Assembly (NCBI RefSeq): GCF_900176635.1
Contig: NZ_FXLN01000003.1
Span: forward strand, 124,001 to 188,000
Length of the DNA stretch: 64,000 nt
Direction: 5' to 3'
DNA from: Clostridium merdae
GTDB taxonomy: Bacteria; Bacillota; Clostridia; Oscillospirales; Acutalibacteraceae
Shown here: in pieces, positions 24,488-33,685 of the stretch
Layout: each line of letters begins with the position of its first letter
Numbering within the stretch: position 1 is the first letter of the stretch
Made by a program: the position numbers and the translations under genes
Notes under the pieces: model-generated
Told to the model about the DNA's origin: nothing
What the model saw: only the letters and a program-made list of their open reading frames with translations
The model's database searches: none

Positions 24488-24521
24488 AAAAGGCAATGAA
24501 GATTAATCTTCATTGCCTTTT
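24488..24521 (-). terminator. eno terminator
   Basis: AAAAGGCAATGAAGATTAATCTTCATTGCCTTTT: 17-bp arms with almost no loop, 30 bp after the eno stop codon. Confidence 0.85.
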
Positions 24522-24551
24522 CGCTCCGCTTCATCGCAGAGAGCTATTCAA

Positions 24552-25838
24552 TTATTTGCAGTCGTAGCAAGCCTTACCCGGGTAACGGGAAGATTTATCC
24601 AAGCCCTCTTCTATGCGAAGAAGCTGGTTGTACTTTGCAACACGCTCACTGCGGCTGGGAGCACCGGTCTTAATCTGGCCTGCGTTCATCGCAACCGCCA
24701 AATCAGCAATGGTGGTGTCCTCTGTTTCACCGGAACGGTGAGACACAACGGCAGTATAGCCTGCGCTATGAGCCATTTTAATAGCATTGAGTGTTTCAGT
24801 CAAGGAACCAATCTGGTTGAGCTTAATCAGAATGGAGTTACCGCAGCCGAGCTCAATACCCTTTTGCAGGCGCTCCGTGTTAGTTACAAACAAATCGTCG
24901 CCAACAAGCTGAACCTTGTCACCCAAACGGTCGGTCAGCTTCTTCCAGCCATCCCAGTCTTCTTCGTCAAGGCCATCTTCAATGGAGCGAATGGGATATT
25001 TGGAAACCAAATCCTCCCAGAATGCAATCAATTCATCGGTGGTATAGTGCTTCTGGCTCTTCGGCAGCAGGTAGGTGCCTTTATCGCTCTTCCATTCGCT
25101 GGAAGCCGCGTCAATTGCCAGCATGAAATCATCATAGGGCTTGTAGCCAGCCGCCTCAATGGCACGAAGCAGGTACTGAACTGCCTCTTCGTCGCTCTTC
25201 AGGTTCGGCGCATAGCCGCCCTCGTCGCCGACCGCAGTGGAGAGACCTTCTTTTTTCAGAATTGCTGCCAGAGAATGGAATACCTCTGTGCACATACGCA
25301 GGCCTTCACGGAAGTTCGGAGCGCCAACAGGCATAATCATAAACTCCTGAATGTCAACATTGTTTGCCGCATGAGCGCCGCCATTTACAATGTTCATCAT
25401 AGGAACCGGAAGAGTGTCAGCAGCAGCGCCGCCCAAGAAGCGGTACAGCGGAACACCCTGTGCCTTTGCAGCGGTCTGTGCAGCAGCAAGAGAAACTGCC
25501 AGAATCGCGTTTGCACCCAGGTTCGATTTATCCTTGGTTCCATCGAGCTCAAGCATCGCAGCATCAATGGCAGCAACATCAGAAACGTCCATGCCAATCA
25601 GGCGGTCACGGATGATGGTGTTGATGTTTGCAACAGCCTTCTGAACGCCTTTTCCGCCAAAGCGGGCTGCGTCCTTATCTCTTAGCTCCAACGCCTCAAA
25701 CTGACCCGTAGAAGCACCGCTGGGAACAGCCGCACGAGCTGATACGCCATTTTCCAGTAAAATCTCCGCTTCAACGGTTGGGTTTGCGCGGGAATCCAAA
25801 ATCTCCCTGCCTTTTACGTCTTTGATTTGATAAGCCAT
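24552..25838 (-). CDS. eno: enolase
   Basis: 428 residues, standard length. Interconverts 2-phosphoglycerate and phosphoenolpyruvate in glycolysis, Mg-dependent, cytosolic. Seen: N-terminal KGREILDSRANPTVEAEI, the loop SGASTGQFEALELRD, metal ligands in MLAIDAASSEW, SIEDGLDEEDW and VGDDLFVTN, and the signature ILIKLNQIGSLTETL with the catalytic Lys. C-terminal SHRSGETEDTTIADLAVA is typical. ATG preceded by AAAGGAG at 7 nt. Its own promoter and terminator make it monocistronic. The 390-codon frame on the opposite strand is a composition shadow. Confidence 0.98.
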   Translation of the reverse strand: MAYQIKDVKGREILDSRANPTVEAEILLENGVSARAAVPSGASTGQFEALELRDKDAARFGGKGVQKAVANINTIIRDRLIGMDVSDVAAIDAAMLELDGTKDKSNLGANAILAVSLAAAQTAAKAQGVPLYRFLGGAAADTLPVPMMNIVNGGAHAANNVDIQEFMIMPVGAPNFREGLRMCTEVFHSLAAILKKEGLSTAVGDEGGYAPNLKSDEEAVQYLLRAIEAAGYKPYDDFMLAIDAASSEWKSDKGTYLLPKSQKHYTTDELIAFWEDLVSKYPIRSIEDGLDEEDWDGWKKLTDRLGDKVQLVGDDLFVTNTERLQKGIELGCGNSILIKLNQIGSLTETLNAIKMAHSAGYTAVVSHRSGETEDTTIADLAVAMNAGQIKTGAPSRSERVAKYNQLLRIEEGLDKSSRYPGKACYDCK

Positions 25839-25936
25839 AAAACCGCTCCTTTATATTTATTGGCAGCATCTTAATATGCGCCGGTATAGCAGCTTAGTGA
25901 TAGAAAAGCAAGCTGATATTGCCTTCCACACCCATA

Positions 25937-25964
25937 AATATATCATATGTTTTTATTTTGTCAA
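25937..25964 (-). promoter_or_regulatory. eno promoter
   Basis: On the minus strand TTGACA (25959-25964), 16-bp AT-rich spacer, TATATT (25937-25942). Confidence 0.65.
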
Positions 25965-26075
25965 GCGAATTATAAGCAATCGGACATACAAGAATTCATT
26001 AGAAAAATAGCCATTTTTTCCTCACTAAAAGTGGAGGCGAATGCACGGTATCTCAGTATTGGTACGAAATAGAAT

Positions 26076-26864
26076 TTAGCCCAATGCCACATCTAGTATC
26101 ATCATCAAAACAAAACCGCCCATTACGCCTAGTGTTCCCACATTGGAATGCTCCCCGCGGCTAGCTTCGGGTATGAGCTCCTCTACAACAACATAGAGCA
26201 TTGCACCTGCCGCAAATGCCAGCAGCCAAGGCATGAATGAGAGCACATGGCTTGCCAGAAGAATGGTGACGATTGCAAACACCGGCTCTACCGCACCGGA
26301 GAGCATCCCGCCCAAAAAGGATTTGGATACGCTAAGGCCTTCTTTTCGCAAAGGCAAAGAGATAGCGGCACCCTCGGGGAAGTTTTGAATTCCCATACCG
26401 ATGGCAAGTACAACCGCCGCACTAAGTGCTCCCTGCTCTCCACTTTGCATTGCGAGTGCAAAAGATAGCCCCACGGCCATGCCCTCTGGAATATTATGTA
26501 GGGTAACGGCTAAAAACAATAGCGTAGTTCTCTTCCATGAGGAAGAAACACCCTCCGGCTGGCTTTCTCCCAAATGCAAATGCGGGAGCACATTATCCAA
26601 TGCCAAAAGAAAGAGGCCACCTAATATGAAGCCTCCCGCAGCGGGAATCCACCCTACCTGCCCTTGTTGTTCTGCTTGTTCTATCGCTGGAATTAACAGC
26701 GACCAAACCGAAGCAGCAATCATAACACCACTGGCAAAGCCCAACAACACCCTTTGTACATTTTCGTTAATCGTACCACGAAAGAAAAACACGAGCGCCG
26801 CACCCAACGTAGTCATAAAAAACGGGAACGCAAGGCCAAACGTTAGCCAAGAAACTGAGTTCAT
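26076..26864 (-). CDS. ZIP family metal transporter
   Basis: 262 residues from ATG 26864 (SD AGGAG); a longer frame adds 29 residues without membrane character. Eight hydrophobic segments. Transmembrane helix 4 carries the metal-binding HNIPEGMAVG and helix 5 QNFPEGAAISLPL, the pair that defines ZIP transporters; HLHLGESQPEG in the cytoplasmic loop is a short His-rich stretch. C-terminal VVEELIPEASRGEHS matches the GufA/ZupT-like branch. It probably imports zinc or other divalent metals. Divergent from a 57-codon gene; two genes from ferritin, so a metal-homeostasis role is plausible. Confidence 0.92.
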   Translation of the reverse strand: MNSVSWLTFGLAFPFFMTTLGAALVFFFRGTINENVQRVLLGFASGVMIAASVWSLLIPAIEQAEQQGQVGWIPAAGGFILGGLFLLALDNVLPHLHLGESQPEGVSSSWKRTTLLFLAVTLHNIPEGMAVGLSFALAMQSGEQGALSAAVVLAIGMGIQNFPEGAAISLPLRKEGLSVSKSFLGGMLSGAVEPVFAIVTILLASHVLSFMPWLLAFAAGAMLYVVVEELIPEASRGEHSNVGTLGVMGGFVLMMILDVALG

Positions 26865-26976
26865 AACATCTCCTATTCTATTTCTAAAAGAAAAACAGAT
26901 TGCGCACTGCATATGGCGCAATTTCCCTGCCATAAAGCAGAGCCAAACCACACATAGTAAAACAGGGTGATACTTT

Positions 26977-27150
26977 GTGAAAGCAGAAAATTTAAAAGAT
27001 TTGATTCGCAGAAGCAGCAGTAGCAGGCAATTTTTTATGTCTCTGCCCGTTCCGGATCAAATGGAGCTGCACCGGTACAACGAGCATGTTAAAACAGCGG
27101 ACCAATTGCGCCGCTATGCCGATTACCTGCAAACCAATGGTCATTTATAG
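26977..27150 (+). CDS. small conserved-looking protein of 57 residues
   Basis: GTG start with AGGGTG upstream. The sequence contains LIRRSSSSRQFFMSLPV, then MELHRYNEHVKTADQLRRYA, giving an N-terminal basic Ser-rich stretch and an amphipathic helix; no signal peptide or membrane segment. A strong terminator 25 bp after the stop supports it as a transcribed unit. I recall similar short proteins (SRQYFLSLP-like start) in Clostridia but know no function. Divergent from the ZIP transporter. Confidence 0.65.
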   Translation: MKAENLKDLIRRSSSSRQFFMSLPVPDQMELHRYNEHVKTADQLRRYADYLQTNGHL

Positions 27151-27174
27151 TTTCCACTTTTACCGGTGTAACAA

Positions 27175-27206
27175 AAAAGGGTTTGTCCTGTTGGGCAAAC
27201 CCTTTT
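27175..27206 (+). terminator. terminator after the 57-codon gene
   Basis: AAAAGGGTTTGTCC and GGGCAAACCCTTTT form the stem with a short loop. Confidence 0.82.
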
Positions 27207-27290
27207 GCGGTTCATGGACTAAGGTGGTAACAACCATGTGAATTACACATAATGTTACGCCGTTATCCGTTTACCCACAGACTGTTACTC

Positions 27291-27803
27291 TTACAGTACT
27301 AAGCTGGGTGCCGCATACACTCTGGCTGCCAACTCTTGATCCAGCAGGTACAAGCCCTTGGAGTCCGAACCGAACAGCTCTATTTTTTTAATAATCGTTT
27401 CTGCATTGGTCTCTTCTTCGCCCTGCTCTTTTACGAACCAGTCAAGAAACTGCATGGTGCGAAAATCTTTTACCGTATAAGCCTCTTCATAAATTTTATG
27501 AATCAGGCTGGTTACATATTGCTCATGTGCAAGCGAGGCCTTTGCTGGGCTAATTAAATCACTAAATTTTGTATCGGGTTTTGCAATTGCCTCCAAAACG
27601 ATTTTCTCGTTATTGTTCTGCAAATATTGCAGGAACAGCATTGCGTGGTCACGTTCCTCCTGCGCCTGAATCTGGTACCAATTGGAGAAACCATCCAGCC
27701 CTTCGTCCTTATAGTAATTGGCAATATCCAAATACAAATAAGCTGAGAAGAACTCTTTATTAATTTGCGTATTGAGCAGCTCTACTACTTTTTCATTTAA
27801 CAC
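27291..27803 (-). CDS. ferritin (bacterial non-haem type)
   Basis: 170 residues from a GTG at 27803, chosen because SD AAAGGAG lies 8 nt upstream; a GTG 9 bp further upstream overlaps the SD region. Four-helix ferritin-like protein that oxidises and stores iron as 24-mers in the cytosol. Ferroxidase ligands are seen in INKEFFSAYLYLDIANYY (Glu17 type), QAQEERDHAMLFLQYL (Glu and His) and FVKEQGEEETNAE (Glu, Gln). No haem-binding Met position of bacterioferritin is evident. It follows no gene closely and appears monocistronic. Confidence 0.95.
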   Translation of the reverse strand: MLNEKVVELLNTQINKEFFSAYLYLDIANYYKDEGLDGFSNWYQIQAQEERDHAMLFLQYLQNNNEKIVLEAIAKPDTKFSDLISPAKASLAHEQYVTSLIHKIYEEAYTVKDFRTMQFLDWFVKEQGEEETNAETIIKKIELFGSDSKGLYLLDQELAARVYAAPSLVL

Positions 27804-28028
27804 AAATATCACTCCTTTGGTTTTTTAACATTTAACTGCCAGTATGGCTTTACCCGCAATATATAACATATTATTGAGAAGCTAAACCATTCCTTTGCAG
27901 TGAAAAAACGATTGTATTTATATATTCTTATTATACCATGTTGCCTTTGTAAAACAAGACTACATAATAGAAAAAATGCCAGCATTCCCATTCATCTTCT
28001 TGGTGAAAATTGATAATCAATCTTATTT

Positions 28029-29258
28029 TTAGAAAAATTGCTTTTTCTTTATAAGCTTTAAATCCTCCTCATAAAACACAACGCCCAGAACCGCTTCAAT
28101 ATCCTTTACAATCTTAGCGTCAATCAAGCCTTGTTTTGCCATTGTGTCTAAAATGCTCACGGCATCTTCATGAGAGAGTGCGGGGCGGTAGGGTCTGTCT
28201 TCCGTTAATGCTTGGTATATGTCTACACAAGCAAGCATACGAGAGTTAAAATCAAGCTGCTCCGCAGTTAAACCGTAGGGGTACCCCTTGCCATTGAGTT
28301 TTTCGTGGTGGTTCGCTGCCCATTCAGTAATATCTTCAAAGCCTTGCACCATTTCAAGCGCCTTGCGGGTGTAATAGGTATGCGATTGTACCACATCAAT
28401 TTCTTCCCGAGTAAGGCTTCCGGGTTTATCTAATATTTCATTAGGTACCATAATCTTCCCTAGGTCGTGCAGATCTGCTGCAATGCGCATTTTCCAATAC
28501 TCATCTTCTCCATAACCATAGTACCGGCACAAGATGCCCACTTTTTTACTGATACCGCGAGAGTGTCCGCCAGTAAAGGGGGACTTCGCATCAATAATAT
28601 TACTGTACAGCTGTGAGATACGGCGAATATTGCGAAAACCAATTTCTTTGGTTTGCTGGGGAAGCAGCCGCTCCAGCTCCGCCTCAATAAACATGGGCTG
28701 CATATTGAGCCAGAATTCCCCATGCTGCGATACGCGATAAAAGAGCTGCAATAGCTCGGGGTCGTAAAGGTGCGAGTCTTTTTGCAGCATCGCCATAATG
28801 TCGCGTGTAGGGTTCCCCTGTGCATACTCCACTGCAATTCGGTTTGCCAAAGAGATTAAACGAGAGTAAAAAGGAATATCTTCTCCTGTCTTACCAAAAA
28901 AACCGCTTCCATCGTAGTTTTCATGGTGATACAAAATAACACCGGAAATGGGGTTGTTAAAGGGGAAGAAAGACACGTTTTCTTCCCCTATTTCACAATG
29001 CCGAACATTATTTTCTAGCCCAGCCATATTGACCGGCCCTCTGTCTAACAAAGAGCGCGTAATTCCATTGTCGTGCAAAAGTGCATAAGAAATTAAATCA
29101 AAAAAGTCTGACTGCGGAAGATTTAATAATCTTGCAATTCGAGCGCAAATATACGCTACATGTCTGGTATGATTGGAAACGTCTTTGAGTAAATCTCTTT
29201 CCACAAAATCCAAGGTAAAGGAAAAGGAAAGTAGCATTTGGTTCACATTTAGTTTCAT
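28029..29258 (-). CDS. protein with two HD domains, degenerate N-terminal HD and intact HD-GYP
   Basis: 409 residues. The C-terminal domain (about 215-400) is a full HD-GYP phosphodiesterase: GGHSRGISKKVG, DLHDLGKIMVP, HHEKLNGKGYPYGL, RMLACVDIYQALTEDRPYRP. The N-terminal domain (about 15-200) repeats the plan in degenerate form: HTRHVAYICARIARLL, LLHDNGITRSLLD (HDNG instead of HDIGK) and HHENYDGSGFFGK (GFF instead of GYP). The intact half may degrade cyclic di-GMP and the other serve as a sensor or regulatory domain; this is inferred. No membrane segment. ATG with SD AAGAGG. A second HD-GYP protein lies at 2.5-3.6 kb. Confidence 0.9.
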   Translation of the reverse strand: MKLNVNQMLLSFSFTLDFVERDLLKDVSNHTRHVAYICARIARLLNLPQSDFFDLISYALLHDNGITRSLLDRGPVNMAGLENNVRHCEIGEENVSFFPFNNPISGVILYHHENYDGSGFFGKTGEDIPFYSRLISLANRIAVEYAQGNPTRDIMAMLQKDSHLYDPELLQLFYRVSQHGEFWLNMQPMFIEAELERLLPQQTKEIGFRNIRRISQLYSNIIDAKSPFTGGHSRGISKKVGILCRYYGYGEDEYWKMRIAADLHDLGKIMVPNEILDKPGSLTREEIDVVQSHTYYTRKALEMVQGFEDITEWAANHHEKLNGKGYPYGLTAEQLDFNSRMLACVDIYQALTEDRPYRPALSHEDAVSILDTMAKQGLIDAKIVKDIEAVLGVVFYEEDLKLIKKKQFF

Positions 29259-29395
29259 GATTCAGCCTCTTAATTTCGCATCCGATTGCTTAGCTATGTA
29301 AGTATAATTCCAGAAAAATAATATTTGTAATTATTTTATCGGATGTTTCGTCTGAAAATGAATGATTTTAGGAAAAAACTTCCATGCCCTTAAAA

Positions 29396-29572
29396 TTAAA
29401 TACGGTACTTCGACTTCCAGTCGATAAGCTGCCGCAATATTTCATCACGGGATTCTCCCTTTTTCAGCGCCATGTCGTCTAAAAGGCGGTAAAAGCTAGG
29501 AAAACCCGTACCAAAGGGGTCTTTCACCTGCTGAATTCTGCGGTCCATTTTTTTAATTTCATCCTGCGTCAC
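29396..29572 (-). CDS. small hypothetical protein of 58 residues
   Basis: GTG start with a strong SD (AGGGGG, 7 nt). Sequence begins MTQDEIKKMDRRIQQVKDPF and continues with a Lys/Asp-rich helical C-terminal half (ALKKGESRDEILRQLIDWKS). Soluble, no Cys pairs, no known domain recognised. It lies between nfo and the double-HD gene in the same orientation, with AT-rich DNA on both sides. Codon use and SD make it a credible gene; the function is unknown. Confidence 0.68.
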   Translation of the reverse strand: MTQDEIKKMDRRIQQVKDPFGTGFPSFYRLLDDMALKKGESRDEILRQLIDWKSKYRI

Positions 29573-29834
29573 AACATTACCCCCTATTTTAAATAACCTT
29601 TATTCACTAAATTCCCTTTTTACACCGCATTATTGAAAAGAAACGAATTTTCAATATTTTATTTACAAAATATTCTTATTTATTTGTTATATTATAACAT
29701 GGTTAAGAATATTAATCAATTTTGCTTCACATAAAATAACATAAAATGAATATTTCTCTTTTGGAATTTTGACTATTCTACATAATGAAATGCGACTTCT
29801 TAGCTGTTTGCTTTCTAATTTGCTATTAAATCTA
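29573..29834. other. AT-rich spacer upstream of the 58-codon gene
   Basis: No coding frame, RNA gene or clear promoter recognised, apart from several AT-rich boxes that could serve as -10 sequences for the 58-codon gene. Confidence 0.4.
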
Positions 29835-29869
29835 CAAAAAAAGAAAGGCTAAATGACATAGCCTTTCTT
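29835..29869 (-). terminator. nfo terminator
   Basis: AAGAAAGGCTA and TAGCCTTTCTT stem; on the minus strand it is followed by a T-run (TTTTTTTGTAG). Confidence 0.82.
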
Positions 29870-29910
29870 CACAATATGAGCAAATAATTTCTATTAATAA
29901 AGCTTCTAAT

Positions 29911-30753
29911 TTATTCCTGCTTTTCGTGGTATAAGCTTCTTAGCAATGCGATTTCCTTTGCATAGCCAGGAAGCTCATTCGGTGTTTCCAAATAAAAAGG
30001 AAGATTTCGCAAAACCGGATGATTGATGATACGTTCCATTGCAGAAAGGCCCAGACTGCCCTCACCAATTTTTTGGTGGCGGTCTTTATGGCTACGAAAG
30101 GGATTCATGCTGTCGTTGAGGTGAATGGCCTTTAACCTGCTAAGGCCTATTTCTTTGTCAAACTGGGTTAGTACACCATCCAAGTCATTTACCAAATCGT
30201 AGCCGGCATCATACACATGGCAAGTGTCTAAGCATACGCCCATCTTATCCTCTAAAGAAACTTGGTCTATTATTTGGCGTAGCTGTGAAAAAGTGCAGCC
30301 TACCTCAGTGCCTTTCCCAGCCATTGTCTCAAGCAGCACCGTAGTGGTTTGCTCTGGAGTTAATATGGCATTGAGCACCTCCGCAATCAGTGCAATACCA
30401 ACCTCTTCCCCTTGGCCGGTGTGGCTGCCGGGGTGAAAATTATAATAGCTGCCGGGAAGGTATTCCATCCTCTGCATATCATCCTGCATTACCATGTGTG
30501 CAAACTCTCTTACCTTAGGGTCGGCAGAGCAGGCATTCAAAGTGTAGGGAGCGTGAGCCAATATGTGGCTGATTCCCTCCTGCTTTGCTAAATCGCGAAG
30601 CGCGGCTGCGTCGTTTGGGTCAATCTCTTTTGCCTTGCTGCCACGTGGATTGCGCGTGAAAAATTGAAATGTATTAGCACCAATGGAGAGTGCATCCTTC
30701 CCCATTGCGTAAAACCCTTTTGCAGACGATAAATGGCACCCAATTTTTAGCAC
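29911..30753 (-). CDS. nfo: deoxyribonuclease IV (AP endonuclease, Nfo family)
   Basis: 280 residues from a GTG at 30753 (SD AGAGGG, 7 nt); the longer frame adds an untypical 22-residue start. Zinc-dependent TIM-barrel enzyme that cleaves 5' of abasic sites in base excision repair. Metal ligands are seen in ILAHAPYTLN, YNFHPGSHTGQG, VLLETMAGKG, VCLDTCHVYDAGYD, AIHLNDSMNPFRSHKDRH and YLETPNE. A DNA-repair role is clear; in spore formers such enzymes matter during germination, though nothing here shows sporulation control. Confidence 0.95.
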   Translation of the reverse strand: MLKIGCHLSSAKGFYAMGKDALSIGANTFQFFTRNPRGSKAKEIDPNDAAALRDLAKQEGISHILAHAPYTLNACSADPKVREFAHMVMQDDMQRMEYLPGSYYNFHPGSHTGQGEEVGIALIAEVLNAILTPEQTTTVLLETMAGKGTEVGCTFSQLRQIIDQVSLEDKMGVCLDTCHVYDAGYDLVNDLDGVLTQFDKEIGLSRLKAIHLNDSMNPFRSHKDRHQKIGEGSLGLSAMERIINHPVLRNLPFYLETPNELPGYAKEIALLRSLYHEKQE

Positions 30754-30938
30754 GGTACTTCCCTCTTTTCTATATATTTCATTTTTCATTTGTAAACGAA
30801 TCGATAAATTAAAAGTCATTCTTCATTTATAGATTTCAGTATACCCTTATTTACAGTTTTTGTCTCCCTTCTTTTTCTATATCAATAGAATTGATACTAT
30901 TATTCTTTTGTTCTCACTTTCCAAAAAATTTCTGTCCA

Positions 30939-30966
30939 TTGACAAAATAGAGGAATCGTGTACTAT
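30939..30966 (+). promoter_or_regulatory. promoter of the YhgE/Pip pair
   Basis: TTGACA (30939-30944), 16-bp spacer, TACTAT (30961-30966). An inverted repeat GTGGGC-AATTG-GCCCAC follows at 31001-31017 within the leader and could bind a regulator. Confidence 0.5.
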
Positions 30967-31032
30967 TATTAACCATGCACAAACCGGAAAACCCGTTTGT
31001 GGGCAATTGGCCCACCCCAGAGAGGAGCACAC

Positions 31033-33672
31033 ATGAAATTTCAAAACATGCGTAAAGTCTTTGTAAAAGATTGGCGCAGAATACTACGAAATCCCGTCGC
31101 TTTAATTATTACCATTGGTATTTGTATTCTCCCGGCACTCTATGCTTGGGTAAATATAAAAGCGTGTTGGGACATATATGAGAACACTGGCAATATACCG
31201 GTTGCCATCGTCAATAACGACCGCCCCGTTGAATTTCACGATAAAGAAGTAGACATTGGCAGCGGCGTCGTTGACAAGCTAAAAGAAAACAATAAAATTG
31301 ATTGGAAATTCGTGAGCAAGCGCCAGGCAGACCTTGGCCTTGCAGACGGCACCTACTTTGCCTCCATTGAGCTACCCGAAGACTTTTCGGATAGCTTTAC
31401 CACCATGTTTTCAGAAAACCCTGTCAAACCAAAGATTATTTTTAAAATAGATACAAAAGTAAACCCTGTTGCTGAAAAAATTACAGAAGGCGCAAAAAAC
31501 ACCTTAGTACAAGAAATTAAAACGAATTTTGTTTCTACGGTGAATGAGGAAATTTTCTCTTCGTTAAACCCTGTGGGTGAAGATGCGGATAAAAACCTGC
31601 AAAACATTATTAAGATGAAGGATGCCATCGTAAACCTGAATCGAAATATGGATGTTATTACGTATTCGCTTGATAATTTGAATACGAATTCCATCAATCT
31701 AAATCAGTTTTTAGTCAGCATGAATGCTGCGTGGCCAATGGTAGAAAGCAGCCTAGAAACAGCAAATAAGAACGCAATCAGCCGGCAAGAGCTTTCGCGG
31801 GATGCGCAGAAGCGGCTCGACAATTCTCTAACTTATATGGATACAAACCTTACCTATGTGCAAACCTCTAGTGAGCGTATTCACGCGCTGCTTACCGAAC
31901 TGAATGATGCCGCAAAAGAGGGCAGCACCGCAAAAATGGATACCGCCTTTTCGAATTTGGATGCGGCTTTTGAAGGTATGACTTCCTCGATTGACGCAAC
32001 CTCTTCCTACCTTAAAAAGTACCGCCAAATCGACTGGGGCAAGGATGCGGAAAGTGCACAGAAAAACTTAACCACATTACGTGCTGCTCTGGTAAAAACA
32101 CGCTCCCAATTGGTGGAGCTGCAAAAGGGGCTGAAAAGCCTGGATGCAGGCTCAAAAGCCTTTTACGATTATTTAGACAAAACGGTTCCGGAACTGGCAA
32201 AACAAGCACAAGCGCTTGACCAGTCCCTCAGCTCTATGATAGCGACGCTTGAGGCACTTAACAGCTCGTTAAATTCCCCCGAGCTGCAAGGCTTAATTAA
32301 CTCCCTTAAATCGTTGCAAGATTCCGGTATGGCAAAGAATTTGATTCTAACTCTTAAACAGCTTCAGGCCTCCCGCAATTCCACTGCGGATGCAATTGCT
32401 TCCGCAAATCAAACCGCAGCTACCGTTATTGGACTGATTGACGATGCCATCCCGAAATTAGATAAAGCAAATGAGTTTTTGAAAAAAGTGGAGGGCAATC
32501 AAGAGGATAAAACAAAGCAGCTCACAAAAATGATACGTTCGCTTGATTCCGTTGCTGCCGAGGTGGACAGTATGCGGGGCAAGCTTAATACCATTCATAA
32601 ACAAGCAGATGCCGTGGCTCAGATTACTGCCGGTAAGGCGAATACCATAAACGACGATTTATATCTGATGGAAAGCCAATTTACCACCCTTTTAAAGGAC
32701 TATAATGATAGCATTCGCGGCGACGTAAATGTAATCGGCCAGCGTTTGGTATCTTCCGCAGACAATGCCGCCAAAATTTCGCAGACTACGCAAAAGCTGG
32801 GCACTGAAATTGGCACCATGTTAAAGACGGCGCAGTCCGGCTCAGAGCTTTCTACTGATGTAACCGGTACATTAAAAAGCAAGCTGAAGGAGTTTAAGGG
32901 AAGTATTGAATCTCTTGGCAGCAAGCTGGAGCTGATCGACAATAACGACATTGTACAGATTATCTCCATTATGCAAAGCAACCCCGAGTTTATGGGTGAT
33001 TTTGTAGCGAAGCCGTTTGAGCAAAATGTTGAGTATATTAACGCCATTCCTAATTATGGTTCTGGTATGGCACCAATCTATACTACCCTGGCGCTTTGGG
33101 TCGGCTGTCTCATTTTAAACTCCATCTTAAGGTCCCGCCCGCGCGATATGGAGGGGCTCGAGCACTTATCGTTGCGCGAAAAGCATTACGGTAAAATGAT
33201 GACCTTCTGCTCTATGGCGCTTATACAGGGGCTTGTCATCTCACTTGGCAATATTCTTTTATTAAAGATTTATGTAGTAAACGCCTTACTATTTGTTATG
33301 GTCGCCGTGTTCTCCTCGCTTGTGTTTTGCATTATCACGTATACCCTGTATTCCACACTGGGCAATGCCGGCAAAGCTCTGGCAATTGTTTACATGATTT
33401 TTCAAATTCCCGGCAGTGGAGGAACCTATCCCATCCAAGTGGATCCCCCTATATTCAAAATTCTTCAGCCGCTGTTCCCGTTCTCTTACACCGTGAGTGG
33501 CTTGCGCGAGGCGATTGGCGGCCCCCTCACCAGCCAGGTTCTTTTGGATTTTTCTGTACTAGGGCTGTTTGCCGTTGTGTTCCTCATTTCTGGGTATTTT
33601 GTTGTTCAGAGAATGGCGGAACCGGTGCATCGCTTTGAAGAAACATTTGAAAGCTCCGGCCTAGGCGAATGA
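31033..33672 (+). CDS. YhgE/Pip family membrane protein (first of a tandem pair)
   Basis: 879 residues from ATG 31033 (SD AGAGGAG). Architecture: cytoplasmic N-terminus, one membrane helix (ALIITIGICILPALYAWVNI), an extracellular Pip domain starting CWDIYENTGNIPVAIVNND, a ~450-residue helical region rich in coiled coil, then about five or six C-terminal helices of ABC-2-like type, including GNAGKALAIVYMIFQIPGSG and FPFSYTVSGLREAIGG. Related proteins include the phage receptor Pip and the EsaA/YueB component of type VII secretion, but no such machinery is visible here. It lies 13 bp upstream of a paralogue; the two are probably co-transcribed and may form a heteromer. Confidence 0.9.
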   Translation: MKFQNMRKVFVKDWRRILRNPVALIITIGICILPALYAWVNIKACWDIYENTGNIPVAIVNNDRPVEFHDKEVDIGSGVVDKLKENNKIDWKFVSKRQADLGLADGTYFASIELPEDFSDSFTTMFSENPVKPKIIFKIDTKVNPVAEKITEGAKNTLVQEIKTNFVSTVNEEIFSSLNPVGEDADKNLQNIIKMKDAIVNLNRNMDVITYSLDNLNTNSINLNQFLVSMNAAWPMVESSLETANKNAISRQELSRDAQKRLDNSLTYMDTNLTYVQTSSERIHALLTELNDAAKEGSTAKMDTAFSNLDAAFEGMTSSIDATSSYLKKYRQIDWGKDAESAQKNLTTLRAALVKTRSQLVELQKGLKSLDAGSKAFYDYLDKTVPELAKQAQALDQSLSSMIATLEALNSSLNSPELQGLINSLKSLQDSGMAKNLILTLKQLQASRNSTADAIASANQTAATVIGLIDDAIPKLDKANEFLKKVEGNQEDKTKQLTKMIRSLDSVAAEVDSMRGKLNTIHKQADAVAQITAGKANTINDDLYLMESQFTTLLKDYNDSIRGDVNVIGQRLVSSADNAAKISQTTQKLGTEIGTMLKTAQSGSELSTDVTGTLKSKLKEFKGSIESLGSKLELIDNNDIVQIISIMQSNPEFMGDFVAKPFEQNVEYINAIPNYGSGMAPIYTTLALWVGCLILNSILRSRPRDMEGLEHLSLREKHYGKMMTFCSMALIQGLVISLGNILLLKIYVVNALLFVMVAVFSSLVFCIITYTLYSTLGNAGKALAIVYMIFQIPGSGGTYPIQVDPPIFKILQPLFPFSYTVSGLREAIGGPLTSQVLLDFSVLGLFAVVFLISGYFVVQRMAEPVHRFEETFESSGLGE

Positions 33673-33685
33673 AAGGGAATGTAAC

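Noticed and set aside
24513..25685. 390-codon open frame antisense to enolase
   Set aside because: It lies entirely within eno on the other strand, has no SD or recognisable domain and reflects codon-composition of the real gene. Similar long antisense frames in guaA, glmS, purA, purB, carB, glnA and murC were dropped for the same reason.
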